Shown: positions 37,090 to 46,603, counted from the first letter of the stretch. The stretch: DNA of 64,000 nt from CAVVFX01 sp963747535 (GCA_963747535.1 CAVVFX010000004.1:62001-126000), one strand, 5' to 3'. A program made the numbers and translations. The notes: a model not told the origin generated them from the sequence alone.

Positions 37090-37628
37090 TCATCGAGAAG
37101 CCCGAAATCCACGGCATCATGGCGGAGTTCTCCACTGCGGAAGAATTAATCGATGCAGTTCGTTCGGCCAATCAGGCCGGCTATCACAAGATGGATGCGT
37201 ACTCGCCGGTGCCGCTCGAAGAGCTACACGAGCTGTTGCATATTCACGACAACCGCGTTTCCCTGTGTACTTTGATCGGTGGCCTGTGCGGGGGAGCAGG
37301 CGGGTTCGGCTTACTGAGTTGGACCTCCTCGCTGGCGTATCCCCTGAATATCGGCGGCCGCCCACTTATCAGCGTGCCCATGTTTATCCCGATTACGTTC
37401 GAGTGCACTATTCTGATCGCGGGTCTGACTGCGGCCATCAGCATGATTCTTTTGAATGGTCTCCCCATGCCGTATCACCCGGTTTTCAACGTAGACCGTT
37501 TCGCGAATGCGTCCCGGAACAAGTTCTTCCTGTGTATCGAGGCTGAAGATCCTCATTTCGACCGTCGCAAGGTCGCGGATTTTTTGCAGAGCCTTGAGCC
37601 TGACGAGGTGGCCGAAGTTGCGAACTAG
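37086..37628 (+). CDS. actD: Alternative complex III subunit ActD (DUF3341)
   Basis: The 180-residue product has the DUF3341 pattern: an N-terminal soluble part with FSTAEELIDAVRSANQAGYHKMDAYSP-like sequence, two membrane helices (about 60-80 and 97-125, PMFIPITFECTIL between), and a soluble C-terminal tail. It is an accessory membrane subunit of alternative complex III. The start overlaps actC as ATGA. Confidence 0.92.
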   Translation: MIIEKPEIHGIMAEFSTAEELIDAVRSANQAGYHKMDAYSPVPLEELHELLHIHDNRVSLCTLIGGLCGGAGGFGLLSWTSSLAYPLNIGGRPLISVPMFIPITFECTILIAGLTAAISMILLNGLPMPYHPVFNVDRFANASRNKFFLCIEAEDPHFDRRKVADFLQSLEPDEVAEVAN

Positions 37629-38277
37629 CCCACGTAACACAGGCTTCAGCCTGTTCCTTGTCGCAAGCGCCGTTATAGCTCTAACAGGTTGCCGTCAGGA
37701 CATGCAGGACCAGCCCAAATACAAATATCTCCGCTCTACCGAATTCTTCACCGATGGCCGCTCGGCCCGTCCCCTGGTTGAAAACACCGTCGCCCGCGGG
37801 CACCTGGACGAGGACACGGTGTTCTATACCGGGATGGTGAATGGACAACCGGCTACTGAGTTTCCCATGGAGATTACCCGCGAGGTTATCGACCGCGGGC
37901 AGGAGCGTTTCAACATCTATTGCAGTCCGTGTCACGGACAACTCGGCAACGGACTGGGCATGATTGTGCAGCGTGGCTTCAAGCAACCGCCGTCGTATCA
38001 TATCGACCGTCTGCGGCAGATCGGTGTCGGACACTTCTTCGATGTCATGACCAACGGCTACGGCGCTATGTGGAAGTATTCCGCACAAATCGAACCGCGT
38101 GATCGCTGGGCGATCGCAGCTTATATCCGCGTGCTGCAGGCCAGCCAGGATACTAATGTTAACGATCTGACGGCGGCCGAGCGCTCGAAACTTCCCGGCC
38201 CGCAAGCCTTGGCAGTGCCCGCGCCACCCCGCACGGAAACGCCGACTCCTATTGGCGAGACAGAGGGGCCTCAATGA
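37618..38277 (+). CDS. actE: Alternative complex III monoheme cytochrome c lipoprotein ActE
   Basis: The product has 219 residues from TTG 37618, which overlaps the actD stop. It opens with a lipoprotein signal ending ALTGC and carries a single CSPCHG heme site (C102, C105, H106) with an axial Met likely in DVMTNGYGAMW. The signal-peptide region (FSLFLV) is encoded partly by a family B palindrome at 37640-37655, an unusual position for a repeat. The start is the least certain in the operon. Its stop overlaps the actF ATG (ATGA). Confidence 0.9.
   Translation: MRTSPRNTGFSLFLVASAVIALTGCRQDMQDQPKYKYLRSTEFFTDGRSARPLVENTVARGHLDEDTVFYTGMVNGQPATEFPMEITREVIDRGQERFNIYCSPCHGQLGNGLGMIVQRGFKQPPSYHIDRLRQIGVGHFFDVMTNGYGAMWKYSAQIEPRDRWAIAAYIRVLQASQDTNVNDLTAAERSKLPGPQALAVPAPPRTETPTPIGETEGPQ
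37640..37655. repeat. Short palindromic repeat, family B, within the actE 5' coding region
   Basis: ACAGGCTTCAGCCTGT pairs 7 bp on each side of TC. It begins 22 bases after the proposed actE start codon, where a stem could affect translation of ActE. Confidence 0.6.
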
Positions 38278-39482
38278 TACAGACAGCTCCAGCTAGTTAC
38301 TCAATTACCCCCCAGCTCCTCGCCGGTATTCTGAAATATCGAAACACGGCGGCCTTTCTCGGGTTGATTGGCCTGCTTGCCTGCGCAGCCGGCTGGGTCA
38401 TGGAGCCCACGCAGTTTTACCGCTCTTATCTGGTAGGCTACTACTTCTGGTTCGGCATCTCCCTCGCATCGCTCGCACTGCTGATGGTGCAGCACGCGTC
38501 GGGAGGTGCGTGGGGGATGGTGATCCGGCGGATTCTGGAAGCAGGTTCGCGCACCTTGCCGTTCATGGCGATCCTCTTTATCCCGATCCTGTTTGGCATC
38601 CCGGCACTTTACGAATGGGACGACGCAGCCAAGGTCGCGCACGATCGCGTTCTCCAGGACAAGCAGATCTACCTGAACGCACCATTTTGGATCACGCGCG
38701 TGGTGATCTACTTCGTGGTCTGGAATCTTTTGATGTACCTTCTGAACAAGTGGTCCAGTTTGGAAGATACAGAGGGAGGAACCAAATATGCGATCAAGAT
38801 GGAGAAACTCAGCGCTCCGGGGATTGTGATCTACGTCTTCACCATGACCTTCGCTGTGACGGATTGGGTGATGTCGCTGACGCCCCACTGGTTTTCCACG
38901 ATCTTTGGTTTTCTGGCCGTCGTCGGCCAGGGACTCGGCATTTTCGCGTTTTCAATCGCTGTCCTGGCACTTTTGGCTGGACAGCCACCGATGTCCGGGG
39001 TGGTCACCAAGAAACACCTGCACGATCTCGGGAAACTGATGCTCGCCTTTACGATGCTGTGGGCGTACATGTCGTTCTCTCAGTTGCTGATCATCTGGTC
39101 CGGCAACCTGCCCGACGAAATCAGCTGGTACACGGCCCGCCTGAATAACGGCTGGCAGTACGTGGGGCTGATTCTTCTGGTTTTCCAGTTCACTGTCCCG
39201 TTCCTGCTGCTGCTCTCCCAGCCCCTCAAGCGGAATCCGCGGACCATCAGCATGCTGGCGATATTTATCATCGCTATCCGCATCATTGATATTTTTTGGC
39301 TCATCGAGCCGAACTTCAATACCGGCGGCTTTCATGTAAGCTGGCTGGATTTTGCCGCGCCACTCGGGGTGGGCGGCGTATTCGTAGCTTTGTTCCTGAT
39401 GGAGTTGGCGAAGCGGCCTTTGATGCCGCTGGGCGCTCCGGACTTGCAGAAAGCACTGGCCCATGGACGATACACCCACTAA
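38274..39482 (+). CDS. actF: Alternative complex III membrane subunit ActF
   Basis: The product has 402 residues with about ten membrane helices. It is a quinol:cytochrome c oxidoreductase membrane subunit related to ActC: FYRSYLVGYYFWFGISLASLALLM, TFAVTDWVMSLTPHWFSTIFGF, LMLAFTMLWAYMSFSQLLIIWSGNLP and FDIFWLIEP-like IIDIFWLIEPNF. It is the last core act gene. Its end overlaps the next gene by 20 bases. Confidence 0.92.
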   Translation: MIQTAPASYSITPQLLAGILKYRNTAAFLGLIGLLACAAGWVMEPTQFYRSYLVGYYFWFGISLASLALLMVQHASGGAWGMVIRRILEAGSRTLPFMAILFIPILFGIPALYEWDDAAKVAHDRVLQDKQIYLNAPFWITRVVIYFVVWNLLMYLLNKWSSLEDTEGGTKYAIKMEKLSAPGIVIYVFTMTFAVTDWVMSLTPHWFSTIFGFLAVVGQGLGIFAFSIAVLALLAGQPPMSGVVTKKHLHDLGKLMLAFTMLWAYMSFSQLLIIWSGNLPDEISWYTARLNNGWQYVGLILLVFQFTVPFLLLLSQPLKRNPRTISMLAIFIIAIRIIDIFWLIEPNFNTGGFHVSWLDFAAPLGVGGVFVALFLMELAKRPLMPLGAPDLQKALAHGRYTH

Positions 39483-40080
39483 ACACGGTCAAGATCCGGA
39501 AGAGAATCCGGCAGTCTCGTACGAGCGCAGCGATCTCGATACCTTTGCTGTCACCAAGTTCGGCATCGGACTTGCGATTGGCACGATCATTGCCGTATTT
39601 GCCATGTGGGGGCTCTTCGAATATCTCTTGAAAAACACGCACGAGGCCCTGGTCGAACTCCCGCCCAGTGTGATCGAGGCTCGTAAGGAATTGATGCCGC
39701 CGGAACCGCGCCTGCAAACGATGGGTGATCCTCGTGATCCGATTGTGGTGCGTGGCGATCTCCGATCGCCGCATGTGCAACTCCAAAAATTCCGGGAAGA
39801 CGAAGCGATGCAACTTGGTTCCTATGCCTGGATCGATCCCAATAAGGGCATTGTGCGAATCCCGGTGGAACTCGCCAAGGATCTGGTTTTGAAAAAAGGT
39901 CTTCCGGTGAAGGTTACGCCGCAAGGTGGGATTTCTGGTTCCAGGCCCAATCCCGGAGGAAGCGTAGGAGAACCGTCAGCCGCGCAACCGCAGCGGGTTT
40001 ACGGTACGGGAGCAGCGGCGATTGGGTCCGCACAGGTGACGAACCTGCCTGAAGCAGAGGAATCTAGCGAGAAGAAATGA
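39463..40080 (+). CDS. Conserved single-pass protein of the act-cta cluster, function unknown
   Basis: The 205-residue product has a cytoplasmic N-terminus, one membrane helix (about 34-56, GIGLAIGTIIAVFAMWGLFEYLL), then a periplasmic part with PEPRLQ, REDEAMQLGSYAWID and KGIVRIPVELAKDLVLKKGLPV, ending in a Pro/Gly/Ala-rich tail. The EPRLQ, YxWxD, VRIP order recurs in uncharacterised proteins of respiratory clusters in several phyla (recalled, not searched). Overlap with actF (20 bases) and SCO (4 bases) implies a stoichiometric or assembly role in the supercomplex. Confidence 0.75.
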   Translation: MDDTPTKHGQDPEENPAVSYERSDLDTFAVTKFGIGLAIGTIIAVFAMWGLFEYLLKNTHEALVELPPSVIEARKELMPPEPRLQTMGDPRDPIVVRGDLRSPHVQLQKFREDEAMQLGSYAWIDPNKGIVRIPVELAKDLVLKKGLPVKVTPQGGISGSRPNPGGSVGEPSAAQPQRVYGTGAAAIGSAQVTNLPEAEESSEKK

Positions 40081-40931
40081 AGTTCTGGAGCACACTACCG
40101 CCGCTCGTCTGCGCCGCCATCGCTTTTTCGGCGAACGCGCAGGATCTGTTGAACATGAAGGGAGTGGACCGCCCTGCCCCGCTGAAGCGCGTCGGCATCG
40201 ATCAGAAGCTGGATTCGCAGGTTCCCCTCGACCTGCAGTTTAAGGACGAAACCGGCAAGACGGTCAAGCTCGGCGACTATTTTGGCAAGCGGCCAGTGAT
40301 CCTCGCTCCAGTGTATTATGAGTGCCCGATGCTGTGCACTCAGATCCTGAACGGGTTGGTGCGGAGTTTGAAAGCTGTGACTTTCAATCCTGGACAGGAA
40401 TTCGAAGTGGTAGTGTTCAGCTTCGACGCACGCGACACTTCAGCGCTCGCGGCTGCTAAAAAGGAATCGTACTTAAAGCGCTACGACCGCAACGGGACGG
40501 CGGCAGGCTGGCATTTCCTGACGGGCGATCTTGACTCAATCAAGACCCTGACCAACGCGATCGGCTTCCGGTACGTCTGGGACGCCCACACGAACCAGTT
40601 TGCGCATGCCAGCGGTGTTATGGTGCTCACGCCGCAAGGCCGCGTTTCGAAGTACTTTTACGGAATTGACTATGCCTCAAAGGATATCCGGCTCGGACTC
40701 ATTGAGGCCGCGAAAAACAAGATCGGTACGCCAGTCGATCAACTCCTGTTGTTCTGCTTTCATTGGGACGCTGCGACAGGGAAGTACACTGCGACGGCCA
40801 TGAATATTCTGCGCACGGCGGCTGGAGCAACTATCTTGTTGTTGGGAGGATTCGTCATCATCATGCTGCGGCGCGATGTTAAAGAGAAGGGGAAGCGCGC
40901 GTCACTTTCCGCGCGTCCAACGGACGCTTAG
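40077..40931 (+). CDS. SCO1/SenC-family copper chaperone
   Basis: The 284-residue product has a signal peptide (1-21), a thioredoxin-like SCO domain with the copper-binding C83-P-M-L-C87 pair and a distal His (FAHASGVMVL), and a C-terminal membrane helix (about 243-263, ATILLLGGFVIIML). SCO proteins deliver copper to the CuA site of cytochrome oxidase subunit II, the very next gene. The C-terminal anchor in place of the usual N-terminal one is common in such clusters. Confidence 0.9.
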   Translation: MKFWSTLPPLVCAAIAFSANAQDLLNMKGVDRPAPLKRVGIDQKLDSQVPLDLQFKDETGKTVKLGDYFGKRPVILAPVYYECPMLCTQILNGLVRSLKAVTFNPGQEFEVVVFSFDARDTSALAAAKKESYLKRYDRNGTAAGWHFLTGDLDSIKTLTNAIGFRYVWDAHTNQFAHASGVMVLTPQGRVSKYFYGIDYASKDIRLGLIEAAKNKIGTPVDQLLLFCFHWDAATGKYTATAMNILRTAAGATILLLGGFVIIMLRRDVKEKGKRASLSARPTDA

Positions 40932-40937
40932 GACCAT

Positions 40938-42035
40938 ATGGACTGGACATATCTGCCGATTTTCCCGCAGTCGGCCTCAAACTTTGCACCGCATGTCGAC
41001 GCGCTTTACGCCTATCTGGTGACGGTCAGCGCATTTTTCTCGATCATGATCGCGATTGTGATCGTGGTTTTTGCTGCCAAGTACCGGCGGAAGTCCGATA
41101 GCGAAATTCCCGTCCCGCTGAACGATCATGGAGCCGGCAGCATGCTGCTCGAGATCACCTGGAGCGTGATCCCGCTGCTGCTTTCCCTGGTGATGTTCGG
41201 TTGGGGCGCGCTGATTTTCTTCGATGAATCCAAGCCGCCTGCCGACGCCATGGACGTCTATGTCGTGGGTAAGCAATGGATGTGGAAGATTCAACATCTC
41301 GAAGGTGTGCGCGAAATCAATGAATTACACATTCCGGTCAACCGCAATATCCGGTTGACTCTGACGTCGGAAGACGTCATACATGATTTCTTCGTGCCGG
41401 CATTCCGCACCAAGACAGACGTGGTTCCCGGCCGCTATACGACTGAATGGTTCCGTCCTACTAAGGTCGGTGAGTATCATCTTTTCTGCGCCGAGTACTG
41501 TGGCACCAAGCACTCGGGCATGATTGGGACAATTTACGTCATGAATCCGAACGACTATGACGCCTGGTTGAGCAGTGGCGGCACTGAAGGGTCCATGTCG
41601 TTGAAGGGCGAGGCGCTCTTTGAACAACTCGGCTGCGCCAACTGTCACACCGCCCAAGGTAACGGACGCGCTCCCAAACTGGTTGGATTGTATGGCTCTA
41701 AAGTGGAGTTGAAGGGCGGCGCCACAGTGGTCGCCGACGCTTCTTATATTCGCGAATCCATTGTGCATCCGCTTACCCAGCAGGTTAACGGGTATGACGC
41801 TATCATGCCGACTTTCCAGGGTCTGGTGACGGAGGACCAGATTCAGCAATTGGTCGAGTACTTGAAATCGATCGGACCTAAGTCACCCGCCGCGACCGGT
41901 CAGGCGCCGGCTCTACCGGCTCTACCCGATGGACTGATCCAGAATCCGGCGACGGGCGGAATGAATAGCGGGCCTTCCCAAAAGAGTCCGGGGCCTGCGG
42001 CGAATCCTGCGCCGGCGCCCCGGCCGCAACAGTAG
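40938..42035 (+). CDS. ctaC: caa3 oxidase subunit II with fused cytochrome c
   Basis: The 365-residue product has two N-terminal membrane helices, a cupredoxin CuA domain with C184-AEY-C188-GTK-H192 and a nearby Met (SGM), and a fused cytochrome c domain with C233-ANC-H237 and axial Met in IMPTFQG. A Pro/Ala-rich tail ends the protein. The fused cytochrome marks a caa3-type enzyme that can take electrons directly from the act complex. Confidence 0.93.
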   Translation: MDWTYLPIFPQSASNFAPHVDALYAYLVTVSAFFSIMIAIVIVVFAAKYRRKSDSEIPVPLNDHGAGSMLLEITWSVIPLLLSLVMFGWGALIFFDESKPPADAMDVYVVGKQWMWKIQHLEGVREINELHIPVNRNIRLTLTSEDVIHDFFVPAFRTKTDVVPGRYTTEWFRPTKVGEYHLFCAEYCGTKHSGMIGTIYVMNPNDYDAWLSSGGTEGSMSLKGEALFEQLGCANCHTAQGNGRAPKLVGLYGSKVELKGGATVVADASYIRESIVHPLTQQVNGYDAIMPTFQGLVTEDQIQQLVEYLKSIGPKSPAATGQAPALPALPDGLIQNPATGGMNSGPSQKSPGPAANPAPAPRPQQ

Positions 42036-42043
42036 AAACCCAT

Positions 42044-43669
42044 ATGCTTACTGCAACAAAAGCACCCGAAAAGCCGACCAGTTACTTAACCGATGGGTAC
42101 GGTCTGAAGAGTTGGCTGCTCACATCGGACCACAAGAGGATAGCGGTCCTCTACCTGATCTCGATCACCTTCTTCTTTTTCATCGGAGGTATCTTCGCGA
42201 CGTTGATCCGGCTCGAACTGGCGACACCTGCCGGAGACTTACTCGAATCCGATACTTACAACAAGATGTTCACCATGCATGGCATCATCATGGTGTTTTT
42301 TTTCCTGGTCCCATCCATACCGGCTACGCTCGGCAACTTTCTGATACCGCCGATGATCGGCGCTAAGGACCTGGCATTTCCCAAGATCAACCTGCTGAGC
42401 TGGTATATCTACGTGGTCGGCGGACTCTTCACGCTTTACGTTCTACTCACGGGCGGAGTCGACACCGGCTGGACCTTCTATACACCATTCAGCACGAATT
42501 ACTCGAATACGAACGTAATGGCAGCGGCGGTCGGTATCTTTATTGCCGGGTTCTCGTCGATCCTCACCGGCCTCAATTTCATCGTCACCATTCACCGGAT
42601 GAGGGCCCCCGGGATGAGCTGGTTCCGGCTGCCCTTGTTTGTTTGGGCGCACTACGCCACCTCCATGATCCAGATTCTCGGGACGCCTGTGGTCGCGGTG
42701 ACACTTCTGCTTGTCGCCATGGAACGCGGTCTTCACATCGGAGTCTTCGATCCGGCGCTAGGCGGCGATCCAGTCCTGTTTCAGCACCTTTTCTGGTTCT
42801 ACTCTCATCCGGCGGTATACATCATGATTGTTCCCTCGATGGGCGTAATCAGTGAAGTCATCAGCACATTTACACGTAGGAAGCCGTTTGGCTATACTTT
42901 CATCGCATTTTCGAGCATAGCAATCGCGGTCTTCGGCTTTCTGGTGTGGGGACACCACCTGTTCGTAAGCAGCCAGTCCGTGTACGCCGGCATGGTGTTC
43001 TCGATCCTGAGCTACATCGTCGCCATTCCTTCGGCGATCAAGGTCTTCAACTGGACCGCGACTATGTACAAAGGCTCCGTGGTTCTGAGCACGCCGATGC
43101 TGTACGCCATCGGCTTCATCGGCCTGTTTACCATCGGGGGACTTACCGGACTGTTCCTGGCTTGTCTCGGGATGGACGTGCATCTCACCGATACTTACTT
43201 CGTCATTGCGCATTTCCACTACGTGATGGTAGGCGGCGCGATCATGGGGTATCTGGCGGGTATCCATTTCTGGTGGCCCAAGATGACCGGGAAAATGTAT
43301 CCGGCGTTGTGGTCCAAGGTTGCCGCGGTGGTCGTGTTCCTGGGTTTCAACCTGACGTTCTTTCCGCAATTCATCCTTGGTTTCCTTGGGATGCCCCGGC
43401 GCTACCACGTGTATCCTCCGGAGTTTCAGGTTTACAACGTGCTATCGTCCGCGGGTGCTACGGTTCTGGGGGTTGGCTACATGATTCCCTTCATCTATCT
43501 GATGTGGTCGCTGAAGTATGGCAAGGATGCCGGTCCCAATCCGTGGGGAGCTACCGGGCTAGAGTGGCAGATTCCATCGCCGCCGCCAACCCAAAACTTT
43601 GAGGTAACGCCCGTCGTGACCGTCGAGGCTTACGAGTATCATGCTCAGGAGGTAGTCGAAGTTGGCTAG
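42044..43669 (+). CDS. ctaD: Heme-copper oxidase subunit I (A2 type)
   Basis: The 541-residue product has twelve or more membrane helices. Ligand motifs: MHGIIMVFF (low-spin heme His), WFYSHPAVYIMIVP (CuB His and cross-linked Tyr), VWGHHLFV (two CuB His), and HFHYVMVGG (heme a3 and a His). The helix VI sequence YSHPAV replaces the usual Glu-containing motif, which places it in the A2 subfamily that uses Tyr-Ser at the end of the D channel. It reduces O2 to water and pumps protons. Confidence 0.94.
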   Translation: MLTATKAPEKPTSYLTDGYGLKSWLLTSDHKRIAVLYLISITFFFFIGGIFATLIRLELATPAGDLLESDTYNKMFTMHGIIMVFFFLVPSIPATLGNFLIPPMIGAKDLAFPKINLLSWYIYVVGGLFTLYVLLTGGVDTGWTFYTPFSTNYSNTNVMAAAVGIFIAGFSSILTGLNFIVTIHRMRAPGMSWFRLPLFVWAHYATSMIQILGTPVVAVTLLLVAMERGLHIGVFDPALGGDPVLFQHLFWFYSHPAVYIMIVPSMGVISEVISTFTRRKPFGYTFIAFSSIAIAVFGFLVWGHHLFVSSQSVYAGMVFSILSYIVAIPSAIKVFNWTATMYKGSVVLSTPMLYAIGFIGLFTIGGLTGLFLACLGMDVHLTDTYFVIAHFHYVMVGGAIMGYLAGIHFWWPKMTGKMYPALWSKVAAVVVFLGFNLTFFPQFILGFLGMPRRYHVYPPEFQVYNVLSSAGATVLGVGYMIPFIYLMWSLKYGKDAGPNPWGATGLEWQIPSPPPTQNFEVTPVVTVEAYEYHAQEVVEVG

Positions 43670-44333
43670 TCACGCGACAATACTTCGCCATCATTTCGAG
43701 AACCAGGAACAGCAGAATGAAGCGTCCTCGCTCGGAATGTGGGTGTTTTTGCTGACCGAAATCATGTTTTTCGGGGGCATGTTCATGGCGTATCTGGCCT
43801 ACCGCCAGGCCTTCCCGGAATCGTTTGCGGCCGGGAGTTCAAAACTCAACGTAACCCTGGGGATGTGCAACACCCTCGTCCTGATCGGCAGTTCGTTGAC
43901 CATGGCGCTGGCGGTCCGTTCGGCGGCGGCGGGCAAGAGCAAGCAATTGGTCGTGATCTTCCTCATCCTCACGCTGATCCTCGGGGGTGTATTCCTCGGG
44001 ATCAAGGCGAAAGAATATCACGACAAATGGATCCATCACGAAGTGCCCGGCGCTAACTTCCATCCGGATGAGTGGCCCAAGAATGTGGACATGTCTCACG
44101 CGAGCCTGTACTTTGCTTTGTATTTCGGGATGACCGGATTACACGCTACCCACATGGTAGTCGGCGTCGGGCTCTTGCTGTTTCTGATCATTCGGGCCAA
44201 TCAGGGCGCCTATTCGCCGGTGTGGCACACACCCGTGGAGATGGTCGGGCTCTACTGGCACTTTGTCGATATCGTCTGGATTTTCCTGTTCCCGTTGTTG
44301 TATCTGATCGACCCCAATTTCGGTAAGCAATAA
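43662..44333 (+). CDS. ctaE: caa3 oxidase subunit III
   Basis: The product has 223 residues from TTG 43662, supported by AGGAGG at 43647-43652; it overlaps ctaD by 8 bases. About six membrane helices with WVFLLTEIMFFGGMFMAYLAYR, the GLHATHMVVGVG segment and the final YWHFVDIVWIFLFPLLY are diagnostic for subunit III. It stabilises subunit I. The stop overlaps ctaF as TAATG. Confidence 0.92.
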   Translation: MASHATILRHHFENQEQQNEASSLGMWVFLLTEIMFFGGMFMAYLAYRQAFPESFAAGSSKLNVTLGMCNTLVLIGSSLTMALAVRSAAAGKSKQLVVIFLILTLILGGVFLGIKAKEYHDKWIHHEVPGANFHPDEWPKNVDMSHASLYFALYFGMTGLHATHMVVGVGLLLFLIIRANQGAYSPVWHTPVEMVGLYWHFVDIVWIFLFPLLYLIDPNFGKQ

Positions 44334-44659
44334 TGTCGACGCAAAACCAACATTCCGAACACGCGGTTCACATTGTCCCGGTTCCTGTCTATATAGGAGT
44401 ATTTTTGGCGCTCGTGGTCGGCACGATCGTCACGTGGCAGGTATCCCTGATCGACTTGGGACGGTGGAACGCCGTCGTCGCGTTGACCATCGCGGTATGC
44501 AAGGCGACGCTGGTGGTCTTGTTCTTCATGCACGTCAAGTACAGCCCGAAGTTGACGAAGCTGGTGGTGGTTTGCGGAATCTTCTGGCTGATGATATTGC
44601 TGACTGTCACCGAGGCTGACTTACTCACACGCACCTGGATGGGCGTTCCCGGAAGGTAG
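44333..44659 (+). CDS. ctaF: Cytochrome c oxidase subunit IV-like protein
   Basis: The 108-residue product has three membrane helices and the subunit IV core NAVVALTIAVCKATLVVLFFMHVKYS. It is the last gene of the respiratory operon, translationally coupled to ctaE. The 44-base gap to the convergent MutS-like gene contains an imperfect GC-rich hairpin only. Confidence 0.88.
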   Translation: MSTQNQHSEHAVHIVPVPVYIGVFLALVVGTIVTWQVSLIDLGRWNAVVALTIAVCKATLVVLFFMHVKYSPKLTKLVVVCGIFWLMILLTVTEADLLTRTWMGVPGR

Positions 44660-44703
44660 CACCACCGGACGTTGCCGCGCGTCAGGCCTCCACGGCGCGT
44701 CAT

Positions 44704-46467
44704 CTAGACATCGAGCCCCACTGCGCGCATGAGGTCGAGGGCATTGCTATGCTCCACGACTCCTTCGCGCAACCGGTAATCGAACAGGATTTTCCCTTCT
44801 TCGATGCGATCTTCGAAGTGCACGTTCCGGGCACTTGAAATATCCGCCAGCGCGAGGTCGTGCGTCGTGACCAGGCCGATCGCGCCGCGCGCCAGTAGCG
44901 CCTTTACGATACCCTCGGCTCCAATCTTGCGGTCATGTGAGTTGGTCCCGTGAAGCAATTCATCCAGTAGAAAAAGCACGGGGCAAGGCAGATCCAGGAT
45001 GAGCCGGATACGCAGGATCTCCGCATAGAACCGCGAACTTCCCTCCTGAAGGGAGTCATTGACCCGGATGGATGCGCCTGTATTCAGCGCGCCGATGCGC
45101 AGGCGGCGGGCGCGCACCGGAGCCCCTGCGAGCGCCAGCACGGTGTTGACGCCGACCGCACGCAAGAGAGTGCTCTTGCCGGACATATTCGATCCGCTTA
45201 CCAGCAACAGCGGCTGCGATGGATCGAGGCGGACATCGTTAGGCAACCCGCCCATCAGCAGCGGGTGCGCCAAGCTGGCGGCATCAAAAACCGCCTCGTT
45301 CGGGACGAACTCGGCAAACGGATCGTCAGGATGCTCGAAAGCATAACCGGCCAGGGACGCGAGCGCCTCGATCTCTCCAGTGGACGCGACCCACCGCGGC
45401 ACATACGCACCCGACCTCGCCCGCCATGCCTCGACGACGAACATGAGTTGGGGCGTCCACAGGACAACCGGTTCAAGTAGTTTGACGAAGAAGTTGTCGC
45501 GTGAATCGACCAATTCGACCAGGCGGTTCAGGCGCGCGATCCGATGGGACGCCGGATCGCCTTCCGTGTTTAGTTCCGCCCGTAAGCGCATGAGCAACGG
45601 TGATGTAAACTGCTCACGTTCGATGCGCGCCAGCACCGACGAAAACAACGCCAGGTCCTGCGCCGGGTGCTCCAGTGCCCCGATGACGTGCGAGACCATC
45701 CCGCGGAAGTGATACATGACGCCGAGGTTGATCAGCACCACGAGCATCATGGCGATCCGCTGCCGCAGACCCATGAACTCACTCCCGACCAAGAGGCCCA
45801 GGAGTATCATTCCCGCGGCTCCCAGTACCGCCAGCACCGTCCGCTGTATCCGCGATACCCATATCAGCGGCTGACCCGACCACGCGACCAACGCTTCCGG
45901 ATTCACGCCGGCAGTGAAGTCCTGTCCAAGGACGAACAGATCCTCGCGCAGATCGATCTTGTCGCGCAGTTCCTCGATTGCCAGATGCCTCGGCCGCAGC
46001 ATTTCTATTGCAGCCGGTTGCATCAGCCACGAGGCCAGCGTATTCTCGCCTGCTCTGGTGCGCGCCGACGACAGCATTTCAAACACGCCACCCGGGACAA
46101 ACAGATCCAGATCATCCGCATAGGGATGCAGCGGATTGCGAAATCGCGCACCGGATTCGCCGCGTCCGGCCCACTTGCCGTCGAGCCGGTCGATCGCCCG
46201 TTCATAAAAGTCGACCGCACGTCGCGCGCATTCCATCCGCCGCATCATGCGCTGGTGATAGGAAAGTGCGGCGAGAAAAAGGATCAAAGGCGCAAACAGC
46301 CACCACGCCGAAAGGGAGCCACGATAATACGAAGCCCATGCGATCAGCGCGGCGACCGCAAAGATCGTCAGGCGTAACTGCCCGATGCGGATGTGCTGGC
46401 GCTGGTGTTGGGCGAATGTCTCGCGCCTCTGGCCCAGCCGCCGATCATACTCTTCACGAGGATTCAT
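44704..46467 (-). CDS. Membrane-anchored MutS-like ATPase
   Basis: The product has 587 residues. The C-terminal third is a MutS domain V ATPase: Walker A GSNMSGKST, then VNDSLQEGSSRFYAEI, Walker B VLFLLDELLHGTNSHDR and TTHDLALA. The middle is a MutS domain III-like helical core (VPGGVFEMLSSARTRAGENTLASWLMQPA). There is no mismatch-recognition domain I. Two membrane helices lie near residues 30-65 and another pair near 205-250, so it is inner-membrane bound. Such proteins are widespread in Acidobacteriota and Bacteroidota, with no known function; mismatch repair is unlikely. Confidence 0.85.
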   Translation of the reverse strand: MNPREEYDRRLGQRRETFAQHQRQHIRIGQLRLTIFAVAALIAWASYYRGSLSAWWLFAPLILFLAALSYHQRMMRRMECARRAVDFYERAIDRLDGKWAGRGESGARFRNPLHPYADDLDLFVPGGVFEMLSSARTRAGENTLASWLMQPAAIEMLRPRHLAIEELRDKIDLREDLFVLGQDFTAGVNPEALVAWSGQPLIWVSRIQRTVLAVLGAAGMILLGLLVGSEFMGLRQRIAMMLVVLINLGVMYHFRGMVSHVIGALEHPAQDLALFSSVLARIEREQFTSPLLMRLRAELNTEGDPASHRIARLNRLVELVDSRDNFFVKLLEPVVLWTPQLMFVVEAWRARSGAYVPRWVASTGEIEALASLAGYAFEHPDDPFAEFVPNEAVFDAASLAHPLLMGGLPNDVRLDPSQPLLLVSGSNMSGKSTLLRAVGVNTVLALAGAPVRARRLRIGALNTGASIRVNDSLQEGSSRFYAEILRIRLILDLPCPVLFLLDELLHGTNSHDRKIGAEGIVKALLARGAIGLVTTHDLALADISSARNVHFEDRIEEGKILFDYRLREGVVEHSNALDLMRAVGLDV

Positions 46468-46603
46468 TTATGGGCGTCTACTCATTCTCGCGCGATGGGG
46501 TTTGGCAGCTAACGCCGGCAGGACAGACTAAAGAGGTTCCCTCAGAAAGTGAGAGCAATTGTTGGATAGAGATGAGCGCGCGCAACTGGCACACAAGCCA
46601 CCG

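Noticed and set aside
42758..43408. 216-codon minus-strand frame
   Set aside because: It is antisense to ctaD, rich in His/Glu/Asp, and typical of a shadow frame.
44660..44703. Terminator between ctaF and the MutS-like gene
   Set aside because: Only an imperfect GC-rich hairpin without a T-run is present, so it is not called.
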